NCBI RefSeq assembly: GCF_947499585.1
Contig: NZ_CANMOO010000001.1
Span: 496,001 to 560,000, forward strand
Direction of reading: 5' to 3'
DNA from: an uncultured Allomuricauda sp.
GTDB lineage: Bacteria; Bacteroidota; Bacteroidia; Flavobacteriales; Flavobacteriaceae
Length of the DNA: 64,000 nucleotides
This document shows positions 36,132 to 43,201 of this stretch, one piece after another. The notes under the pieces are model-generated. The model had not been told where the DNA came from and did not search any database. It was given only the letters and a program-made list of their open reading frames with translations. Positions within the stretch are counted from its first letter, which is position 1; the number at the start of each line of letters is the position of its first letter. Made by a program: the position numbers and the translations under genes.

Positions 36132-37138
36132 AAAGACTGATTGTTCTACTGTTTATACTTAACCTATTTAAGGTAGATGCCCAGACAAGTGTTTATATAA
36201 AGGGGACAGGATATAATCATTTGAGCTCAAGAGCAGTAAAATTGGGGAGTAATTATTTGGTAAATGGTTCGGGAAGAGGACTTTGTTTAACGATAATTGA
36301 TGCTTCTACACATCAGCATGTTTCATCCTTGGTTTATGATACATATGCAAATTCGACCGCATCGGATAATTTGGCTACCGCATTAAATAACCTAAAAAGG
36401 TCACAGATAGGAATTTTAACCTCATATGATGCTTGGGAAGGTAATGTGACTACTTCTTTGCAAGATGCAGCAAGAAGGTTAGGGTTGTATAAACTTGGCG
36501 GAGGTCTGAGTTCAGGCTCTCGAAGACCTTACGCAGCCATATTTCGAGGGTCCGGGACGACAGTTGGCAACACAGCTCCAAATCATATAACATATGAGGT
36601 GATGCAATCAAGAGATTCGAATGCTGAAAGAGCAGTAATTGCTACCTGGTTAATAGAGGATGCTTTTGTTGGAAATAATATTACTAATGCACTTGTTAGT
36701 GGCGACGGAGAAAATATCGGGGCTTCGCTTTTGGTGAATCATTTGGGCAATGTAGGAATTGGAACCTATGCTCCAGACGCCAAACTTACTGTAAAAGGCA
36801 ATATCCATGCCGAGGAAGTAAAGGTTGACCTTTCCGTTCCTGGCCCAGATTATGTCTTTAAGGAAGGGTATGACCTAAAATCTTTAGAGGAAGTCCAAAA
36901 TTACATTAAAGCACATGGTCACTTACCTAATATTCCTTCGGCCAAAGAGATGGAAGAAAATGGTGTGCAATTGGGAATAATGAACATGAAACTCTTGGAA
37001 AAGATTGAGGAGTTGACACTTTACACTTTGGAGCAAGAAAAAAGAATTAAAACAATTGAAAAGGAGAAGATAAGAATAGATAAGCTGGAAAAACACCTTC
37101 AAAAATTAGAGAATCTAACAAGAGAACATTATGAATAA
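36128..37138 (+). CDS. Secreted fibre-like protein 5 of 10, with ILEI/FAM3-like head
   Basis: 336 residues, Sec signal ending KVDAQ. The head has GSGRGLCLTIIDASTHQHV, then YDTYANSTASDNLATALNNL, GILTSYDAWEGNVTTSLQDA and RRLGLYKLG. This order of strands and helices matches the ILEI/PANDER (FAM3) domain: G-R-G start, DTY after the second strand, a helix before the ASYDA-like strand, then a second helix. Such domains are known from animal FAM3 cytokines and POMGNT1 and also occur in microbial and phage proteins. Then VGIGTYAPDAKLTVKG and the constant module. Overlaps the next gene by 8 nt. Confidence 0.72.
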   Translation: MKRLIVLLFILNLFKVDAQTSVYIKGTGYNHLSSRAVKLGSNYLVNGSGRGLCLTIIDASTHQHVSSLVYDTYANSTASDNLATALNNLKRSQIGILTSYDAWEGNVTTSLQDAARRLGLYKLGGGLSSGSRRPYAAIFRGSGTTVGNTAPNHITYEVMQSRDSNAERAVIATWLIEDAFVGNNITNALVSGDGENIGASLLVNHLGNVGIGTYAPDAKLTVKGNIHAEEVKVDLSVPGPDYVFKEGYDLKSLEEVQNYIKAHGHLPNIPSAKEMEENGVQLGIMNMKLLEKIEELTLYTLEQEKRIKTIEKEKIRIDKLEKHLQKLENLTREHYE

Positions 37139-37988
37139 ATTTTTATTGCATGTAGTTGCCTTATTAGTATTTGGATTATGTGAGGCTCAAGAGATGGAAT
37201 GGAATGTCGATAATACGGGTTCCAATCCAGGAGAAAGAATTGTAGCTGTAATAGATGCGGGACAAGTTGGTAATTATACAGGAATAGGCATTGTTGGTAC
37301 TGTTATAGATAACAATGGGAATTGGGGATATAATTATCCAACGGTCTCAAAATTTAGCGCATATATAAAGTTTTCCGGCACTATTACTTATGGTATCATT
37401 CAAGATATTAGAACAACAAAAATAATACTTAGACTTCGACAAATTTCATCTTCCAAGTTCCATCTGACAGCAAATATGCCCTACTCCCATTATGGGGCTA
37501 GGGTAAGACTGGAAAGAGTAGAAGGAGGTGCAAGTTTGACACTCGGTAATCCAAATACAATTGATGCTTCTGGTTCTTTGGTTCTTTCAGAGCCACAATA
37601 TAATTCAATTACTATCAATTCATTTGGAACTGGCAATGTTGGCATCGGTACCGCTACTCCAGACTCCAAACTCACTATAAAAGGCAATATCCATGCAGAA
37701 GAAGTAAAAGTGGACCTTTCTGTCCCCGGGCCTGACTATGTCTTTAAGGAAGGGTATGACCTAAAATCCTTGGAAGAAGTCCAAAACTACATTCAAGAGT
37801 ATGGGCATCTGCCCAACATCCCTTCTGCCAAAGAAATGGAAGAAAACGGTGTGCAATTAGGCCAGATGAACATGAAATTGTTGGAAAAAATTGAGGAGTT
37901 GACACTTTATGTAATTGAGCTTGAGAAAAAGAATAGAAAAATACAGGAACTAGAAAAGCGTCTAGTAGTCCTTGAAAATAAATACTAA
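37131..37988 (+). CDS. Secreted fibre-like protein, paralogue 6 of 10
   Basis: 285 residues, Sec signal ending LCEAQ. Beta-rich head of about 150 residues (IVAVIDAGQVGNYTGIGIVG, SKFHLTANMPYSHYGARVRL), same size and pattern as paralogue 7. Then VGIGTATPDSKLTIKG, the constant module and a coiled coil ending KRLVVLENKY. No T9SS C-terminal domain. Six nt separate it from the next ATG. Confidence 0.75.
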   Translation: MNKFLLHVVALLVFGLCEAQEMEWNVDNTGSNPGERIVAVIDAGQVGNYTGIGIVGTVIDNNGNWGYNYPTVSKFSAYIKFSGTITYGIIQDIRTTKIILRLRQISSSKFHLTANMPYSHYGARVRLERVEGGASLTLGNPNTIDASGSLVLSEPQYNSITINSFGTGNVGIGTATPDSKLTIKGNIHAEEVKVDLSVPGPDYVFKEGYDLKSLEEVQNYIQEYGHLPNIPSAKEMEENGVQLGQMNMKLLEKIEELTLYVIELEKKNRKIQELEKRLVVLENKY

Positions 37989-37993
37989 ACACT

Positions 37994-38842
37994 ATGCAGG
38001 TTAACAGATTGTCAATTTTAGCACTTATTGGATTATTATCGTTAGTCGATATAAAGGCTCAAAACTATAATCCAATTTCTTATTATCGTAACGGAACGCC
38101 AACCCATGGGATAAAGATTAAAACAAAGTTGCCCTTTCAACATGGCTTAGGTATGCCTACTGTTATGTTGGAGGGATATGAGTATGGAGGAGGCAATATT
38201 ATAGATATCAAAGTTACATGGTATATCTATAATGGGGTTTTTTATCAAGCTAATGCAAGTGCGGCAGGTTCCTATAATCCCTCTATTAAGCTTGCCAATG
38301 AAAATGGATATGTGGTCATTTTCATTGATGACAGGACTTATTATAGCCGTTTCAACGTGAGAGTTTATGCCAATGGCAAAGGAGAGACTGATTCTATGTT
38401 TGATGGATGGACTATTGTTGATGAAGCATTGAACGGCACTGCTATTAAAATTGTGAATTACAAGACAACTTTACCGGGGAATGTAGGCATCGGTACTACC
38501 AACCCAGATTCCAAACTTACTGTAAAAGGCAATATCCATGCCGAGGAAGTAAAAGTGGACCTCTCTGTTCCTGGACCAGATTATGTCTTTAAAGAAGATT
38601 ATGACCTTAAATCTTTGGAGGAAGTGCAAAACCATATTCAAGAGCATGGTCATTTGCCCAATATTCCTTCGGCCGAAGAAATGGAGATTAATGGTATCCA
38701 ATTGGGCGAGATGGACATGAAACTTTTGGAAAAGATAGAGGAGTTGACGCTATATGTCATTGAATTGAAAAAAGTGCAAACAACTCTTAAAAATCAAAAC
38801 AAAAACCTTCAAAACCAATTAGAAAACTTGATAAAAGAATGA
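37994..38842 (+). CDS. Secreted fibre-like protein, paralogue 7 of 10
   Basis: 282 residues, Sec signal ending VDIKAQ. Head with HGIKIKTKLPFQHGLGMPTV, IIDIKVTWYIYNGVFY and YYSRFNVRVYANG, a beta-sandwich-like pattern seen in phage-tail and Bacteroidota fibre proteins. Then VGIGTTNPDSKLTVKG and the constant module with a C-terminal coiled coil. ATGA overlap with the next gene. Confidence 0.75.
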   Translation: MQVNRLSILALIGLLSLVDIKAQNYNPISYYRNGTPTHGIKIKTKLPFQHGLGMPTVMLEGYEYGGGNIIDIKVTWYIYNGVFYQANASAAGSYNPSIKLANENGYVVIFIDDRTYYSRFNVRVYANGKGETDSMFDGWTIVDEALNGTAIKIVNYKTTLPGNVGIGTTNPDSKLTVKGNIHAEEVKVDLSVPGPDYVFKEDYDLKSLEEVQNHIQEHGHLPNIPSAEEMEINGIQLGEMDMKLLEKIEELTLYVIELKKVQTTLKNQNKNLQNQLENLIKE

Positions 38843-39714
38843 AGCATTTATACATTTTTATTGTTTTGTGCAGTCATGTTACCGTTTTTGCGCAACAGCA
38901 ATATGCTGAAAGTGAAAGTCCAAATAATATGGCATCCGGCGTGTACTACCAAAATGGGCCGGGCAGCAATAATACAATCTTGAACTGGACATACCCCTAT
39001 GGCACAAAACTAACTGTTCTTCAAGGTGCAAGTAGAAATTTTGAGATAGCTTCAACCACTTATCCATATGGAGAACTTAAGGTTAGACAATGGAACACCA
39101 CCAGTAATGCTTGGATTGACTGGAGAAATATAGTAGTGCAAGATCAGAATGGAAACTATGGTTTGGGGACATCGCAGGCCTTAGCATTTCTCGAGGTAAA
39201 TAAGTCAATCAACAATTCTTGGACCACAAAGATTTATAATGGTGGGGGTAACGGACAGGGTCTTTTGGTGCAAAGTGGTTATGGAGGGGCACAATCCTCA
39301 AATAGTCCAACCATTCTTCAGCTGGAAGATGGCAATGGTAATATGAGGATGAAGGTTCAGAGCAATGGGAAAGTAGGTATCGGAACTTCCTCTCCCGACT
39401 CCAAACTTACTGTTAATGGCAGAATCCATGCCGAGGAAGTAAAAGTGGACCTTTCCGTTCCTGGGCCGGACTATGTCTTTAAAGAGGATTATGACCTTAA
39501 ACCTTTAGAGGAAGTCCAAAACTACATTGAAGAGCATGGTCACTTACCCAATATCCCTTCTGCAAAAGAAATGGAAGAAAACGGAGTGCGGTTAGGAAAG
39601 ATGAATATGAAGCTTTTAGAGAAGATTGAGGAGTTGACTTTATATGTAATTCAAGTTAAAAACGAAAATGATAGGTTGAAGCTTGACATGGAAAAACTTA
39701 AAAACAAAAAATGA
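38839..39714 (+). CDS. Secreted fibre-like protein 8 of 10, pyocin-knob-like head
   Basis: 291 residues, Sec signal ending TVFAQ. The head has a short strand pair ending TVLQGASRNFEI and GELKVRQWNTTSNAWIDWRN; a small domain finishing in W-x-x-W-R-x resembles the knob domain of phage and pyocin tail fibres. A GLGTSQALAFLEV segment and VGIGTSSPDSKLTVNG lead into the constant module. Bases 39463-39647 are identical to paralogue 2. ATGA overlap with the next gene. Confidence 0.75.
   Translation: MKHLYIFIVLCSHVTVFAQQQYAESESPNNMASGVYYQNGPGSNNTILNWTYPYGTKLTVLQGASRNFEIASTTYPYGELKVRQWNTTSNAWIDWRNIVVQDQNGNYGLGTSQALAFLEVNKSINNSWTTKIYNGGGNGQGLLVQSGYGGAQSSNSPTILQLEDGNGNMRMKVQSNGKVGIGTSSPDSKLTVNGRIHAEEVKVDLSVPGPDYVFKEDYDLKPLEEVQNYIEEHGHLPNIPSAKEMEENGVRLGKMNMKLLEKIEELTLYVIQVKNENDRLKLDMEKLKNKK
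39463..39647 (+). repeat. 185-bp identical block, copy 2
   Basis: Identical to 33289-33473 (offset 6174). The boundaries fall inside both coding sequences and the divergent coiled-coil tails begin right after, so exchange affected only the constant module. Confidence 0.92.
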
Positions 39715-40547
39715 GGAAAAACAAAATATTGATGATTGTGATTACTGTATTGAGTTTGGAAATTAATGCCCAACAAGATTGGCCATACAGTAGTGGTTAC
39801 ATTTTTTTTGGCTCAAGCTTGCTGGATCAATCACAATCCGTTAACTATTCATTACTGCAACATAAAGCAAACGGAACCACTTTTTTGAATTCACCAGAAA
39901 GTGTTCACCTTAGAATAGATAATGGTGATAAACTAGTTATAGCAAATAACGGCAATGTTGGTATAGGAACTTCCAATCCTCAGCATAAACTTGTTTTGAA
40001 TGGTGGAGCATTTTCGATAGGTGATGGAGGAAGTGGAATTCCTTTCAAAATTTGGGCAGGGGGTAGTGGTAACACCAATCATATGCGCATTGGCACTGAT
40101 TTTGGCCATTATGGTGACGCGGTGGTAGAATTGTACCAAAATTATGGCGGTGGAAGTGAACAAAACCCTGGCAAACTAGTTGTTAATGGAAATTTGGGTA
40201 TTGGCACTTCCAATCCAGGTACCTGGAAACTGGCAGTAAAAGGGAAGATTCGGGCCGAAGAGATCAAGGTAGAGACAGGCTGGGCCGATTATGTTTTTAA
40301 GGAAGAGTATGACCTACCCACGCTAGAAGAAGTAGAAAAACACATCAAAGAAAAAGGGCATCTCATCAATATTCCCTCGGCGAAGGAAGTGGAAGAAAAT
40401 GGTATTCAATTAGGGGAAATGAACAAGTTGTTGTTGGAGAAGATAGAGGAGCTTACCCTGTACACAATAAAGCAACAGCAAGAAACTCAGCTGCTAAAAG
40501 AAAGATTAAAAGTATTGGAAGTCATGGTTGCTAAAAACAAGTTTTAA
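39711..40547 (+). CDS. Secreted fibre-like protein 9 of 10, second module type
   Basis: 278 residues, Sec signal ending INAQ. Tail-fibre-like body with two GIGTSNP turns (VGIGTSNPQHKLVLNG, LGIGTSNPGTWKLAVKG). The constant module is a variant: IKVETGWADYVFKE replaces the VDLSVPGPDYVF version, followed by LPTLEEVEKHIKEKGHLINI, LLLEKIEELTLYTIKQQQ. Shared only with paralogue 10, so the two form a subfamily that perhaps does not mix with the first eight in trimers. Confidence 0.75.
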   Translation: MRKNKILMIVITVLSLEINAQQDWPYSSGYIFFGSSLLDQSQSVNYSLLQHKANGTTFLNSPESVHLRIDNGDKLVIANNGNVGIGTSNPQHKLVLNGGAFSIGDGGSGIPFKIWAGGSGNTNHMRIGTDFGHYGDAVVELYQNYGGGSEQNPGKLVVNGNLGIGTSNPGTWKLAVKGKIRAEEIKVETGWADYVFKEEYDLPTLEEVEKHIKEKGHLINIPSAKEVEENGIQLGEMNKLLLEKIEELTLYTIKQQQETQLLKERLKVLEVMVAKNKF

Positions 40548-40549
40548 AA

Positions 40550-41416
40550 ATGAAAACACATTTAATTTTCTTGTCCCAAAGGAGAACGATAATAGCCTTT
40601 ATATTATACTTTTTCTTGTTTGCATTCTTTGGTAACCATAGGATTTTATCGCAATCATATCAGGGTTCTTTAACCCATACAAATGGTTATTTTATAGTTG
40701 AACCGTATAATGGCTCTTATGATGATGGGTCATACATGAAGTCCTTTTATGATGGCAACCGAAAACAATTTCGTTTATGGAATTCAGATTCTGGAACCGA
40801 CTATACCCGGCTTGAAACTGGAGGCATTTCTATAGCGTCTTTCAATCCTGTCAGTTCTACAAATGGTTTTGAAAATAGACTGGAATTCACTGGAGGAAGC
40901 AATGGGGCAATTGTTTTTCATCCAGGAGGATCGGATGAACTTATGTTTGGAATGCATCAAAATGGTAATTTTTATTGGGGAAGGGGGCGTTCACATGCGC
41001 AAAACCCTAGTGACTATTCCATGTTTTTGGATGGTGTTAGTGGTAACCTTGGAATAAAAGGTAAACTAACGGCTAATGAAGTAAAAGTTAAACTTGGAGG
41101 CTGGGCGGATTATGTTTTTAAAGAAGATTATGACTTGCCCACGTTGGAAGAAGTTGAAAAGCACATCCAAGAAAAAGGTCATCTTATAAACATTCCCTCA
41201 GCTAAAGAAGTAGAGACAAATGGTATTCAGCTAGGAGAGATAAACAAACTGCTCCTGGAAAAGATTGAGGAACTGACACTTTACACTTTAGAACAACAAA
41301 AACAATTAAAACAACAAGAAGAAAAAAACAACAGCTTGGAAGAGCGGCTGATCAAGTTGGAAAAACATATAAGCCCGAAAACAAATTCAAAGAATATAGT
41401 AGCAACCAATAAGTAA
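40550..41416 (+). CDS. Secreted fibre-like protein 10 of 10, second module type
   Basis: 288 residues with a long N-terminal hydrophobic signal (IIAFILYFFLFAFFGN). Body with YNGSYDDGSYMKSFYDGNR and NGNFYWGRGRSHAQNPSDYS, typical of tail-fibre-like proteins; it lacks the NVGIGT turn and has LGIKGKLTANEVKVK instead. The GWADYVFKE-type module and a long Gln/Lys/Glu-rich coiled coil follow. Last of the ten; the Skp-like gene starts 16 nt later. Confidence 0.75.
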   Translation: MKTHLIFLSQRRTIIAFILYFFLFAFFGNHRILSQSYQGSLTHTNGYFIVEPYNGSYDDGSYMKSFYDGNRKQFRLWNSDSGTDYTRLETGGISIASFNPVSSTNGFENRLEFTGGSNGAIVFHPGGSDELMFGMHQNGNFYWGRGRSHAQNPSDYSMFLDGVSGNLGIKGKLTANEVKVKLGGWADYVFKEDYDLPTLEEVEKHIQEKGHLINIPSAKEVETNGIQLGEINKLLLEKIEELTLYTLEQQKQLKQQEEKNNSLEERLIKLEKHISPKTNSKNIVATNK

Positions 41417-41432
41417 TAAAATCGAATATACA

Positions 41433-41966
41433 ATGAACAAATTAGCACTTCCCATTTCAATACTGGCATTACTTGCCAGTGGATTAACATTTTTTCTTTC
41501 ACAATCAAAGTCTGAACTGGTTTATGTGGACATCAACAAGCTTGTGGAAGGGTATGAACGTACCAAGGCGGAACGCGAAGTTTTTAACAAAAAAGCAGGT
41601 ACTCTAAAAGCCAACGCAGACAGTCTTTTAGTGGATTGGCAAAAAGAACTAAAGACTTATGAAAAAGACCGTGTATCCATGACCAAGAAAGAATTGGAAT
41701 TAAAACAACAGCTATTACAGAATAAGCAACAACAAATTAATAATTATCAACAGGCCATACAAAAACAGATACAGGAGGAAGATCAAAAAATGACCCAAAC
41801 AGTTATCAACGATATTAATGATTATGTAAAGGAGTACGGTAAAAACAAAGGGTATCGCATCATTTTTGGTGCCAAAGGCAGCGGAAATATTATGTATGCA
41901 GAGGATGTTTCGGATTTAACCCAGACCGTATTGAACGGCTTAAACTCTGAATATGCAGGTGAATAA
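41433..41966 (+). CDS. Skp/OmpH-like periplasmic chaperone
   Basis: 177 residues with an N-terminal membrane/signal segment (ISILALLASGLTFFLS) and the OmpH pattern: YVDINKLVEGYERTKAEREV, a long coiled-coil hairpin rich in Lys, Gln and Glu (about 55-125), then VNDINDYVKEYGKNKGYRII-type C-terminal part. Skp-family proteins hold unfolded secreted proteins in the periplasm. Encoded inside the fibre/Rhs operon, it is probably a dedicated chaperone for this cargo. Overlaps the next gene by 14 nt. Confidence 0.87.
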   Translation: MNKLALPISILALLASGLTFFLSQSKSELVYVDINKLVEGYERTKAEREVFNKKAGTLKANADSLLVDWQKELKTYEKDRVSMTKKELELKQQLLQNKQQQINNYQQAIQKQIQEEDQKMTQTVINDINDYVKEYGKNKGYRIIFGAKGSGNIMYAEDVSDLTQTVLNGLNSEYAGE

Positions 41967-42576
41967 TAAGACACAAATATTAGGTTTTTTACTAGCCTTA
42001 CTTGCGTTCAGCTCATGCAATCAAAACAAGTTTGAATCGGAGCAAGCGCTTTGGACTCATCTTAAAAATGATGGAAATAGATATGTGCATCAAAAAATAG
42101 TTAATGATGTTTCGTATACCCTTACCTATAGACCTACGGACATTCTGGTAAAACAAGAACTAGGCAATAGGTATTCAGAAAGAGAAGTGGATAGCCTTAG
42201 AAACAAGTATAAAGAATTCCTCTATTTCAATTTAAGCATGAGTGCCAATAACCAAGAACTTTTGAATAATAAGGCTGGGGACAGAAATGCTTTTGGTTCT
42301 ATGGTCACCCAATTGGCCTTTGGCATGGCAGAAAAAGTACATCTGTATAGTAAAACTAAGGATACTATACCTGTGGCGGATTATATATATCCCAGAATGT
42401 ATGGGATGAGCAATAGCACTAACATACTATTGGTATATCCACGAGATAAAAAACTAATGGAAAATGATTTTTTCCATTTCGCTATAGAAGATTTAGGATT
42501 CTCTACGGGCGAGGTGCGTTTTAAAGTGCCCACATTACCCCTAAAGGACGAACCAGAATTAAATTTTGATTCATGA
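41953..42576 (+). CDS. Hypothetical lipoprotein of the fibre/Rhs operon
   Basis: 207 residues with a lipoprotein signal (LLALLAFSSCNQN, Cys about residue 22). Soluble alpha/beta body with YLTYRPTD-like and YVHQKIVNDVSYTLTYRP segments. I do not recognise the family. It overlaps the Skp-like gene and the next gene (ATGA), so it is made with the cargo. An outer-membrane accessory or surface role is possible. Confidence 0.65.
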   Translation: MQVNNKTQILGFLLALLAFSSCNQNKFESEQALWTHLKNDGNRYVHQKIVNDVSYTLTYRPTDILVKQELGNRYSEREVDSLRNKYKEFLYFNLSMSANNQELLNNKAGDRNAFGSMVTQLAFGMAEKVHLYSKTKDTIPVADYIYPRMYGMSNSTNILLVYPRDKKLMENDFFHFAIEDLGFSTGEVRFKVPTLPLKDEPELNFDS

Positions 42577-43184
42577 AAAGTAGTTTACGAGCATACTTGT
42601 TTTTGTTGATTTCTTTTCTAGTGCACAGTTTTCTGAATGGACAACGAACTCCTGTAGAATTAAGGTTTACTGATGGAACAATAAGAACTGGCTTAGGGAA
42701 ATTAAAAGAAAAAGAAATCAAGTTTAGAACGGATAAGAAAACAAAACCTCAATATTTTCTCTTTGAAGATTTGAATGAAATTATAATTCAAGAAGGATCA
42801 AAACGCGTCAAATATAAAAGTGTTTGGATTGAAAATTCAGAAAAACCGATTATGCTCCAATTGATAACGAAAGGAGCAGTAAATCTATATCAAAAAAGCT
42901 CTTTTGGATATATGCCAACTGGCCCTAGTGGGGTTGGGAGTACAGGAGGAACAAGTTTTGGAGGAGGACAGTTTTATGCAGTTAACAATTATTATTTAAA
43001 AAGGAAGAGTCAAGTAAATGCCCTTCACATGGGTTCCAACCAATTATTTGCTAAAAATTTTAAAAAAGCAGCATCAAATTACTTTAAGGATTGTACTGCT
43101 TTAGTTGATAAAATCCAGATTGGTGAATACAAAAAGAAACACCTTAAAGAAATCGTAACCTATTACAATAACGAATGCAATTAA
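42573..43184 (+). CDS. Hypothetical secreted protein of the fibre/Rhs operon
   Basis: 203 residues, Sec signal ending LNGQ. A small beta domain (PVELRFTDGTIRTGLGKLKE), a Gly-rich stretch (about 115-130: GVGSTGGTSFGGG) and a C-terminal helical part with Cys near the end. Family not recognised. It sits between the lipoprotein and the shell protein genes; its end overlaps the longest possible start of the next frame but not the preferred one. Confidence 0.65.
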   Translation: MKSSLRAYLFLLISFLVHSFLNGQRTPVELRFTDGTIRTGLGKLKEKEIKFRTDKKTKPQYFLFEDLNEIIIQEGSKRVKYKSVWIENSEKPIMLQLITKGAVNLYQKSSFGYMPTGPSGVGSTGGTSFGGGQFYAVNNYYLKRKSQVNALHMGSNQLFAKNFKKAASNYFKDCTALVDKIQIGEYKKKHLKEIVTYYNNECN

Positions 43185-43201
43185 TTTATTACACGAGCAA
43201 T

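Noticed and set aside
31701..41416. Regularly spaced near-identical segments, as in a CRISPR or tandem DNA repeat
   Set aside because: The repeats are ~300-bp coding modules about 0.8-1.8 kb apart in ten separate genes, not short repeats with uniform spacers; no cas genes.
31701..43184. Prophage or phage-tail-like injection system
   Set aside because: Fibre-like proteins have Sec signals, and no sheath, tube, baseplate, capsid, terminase or lysis genes are present.
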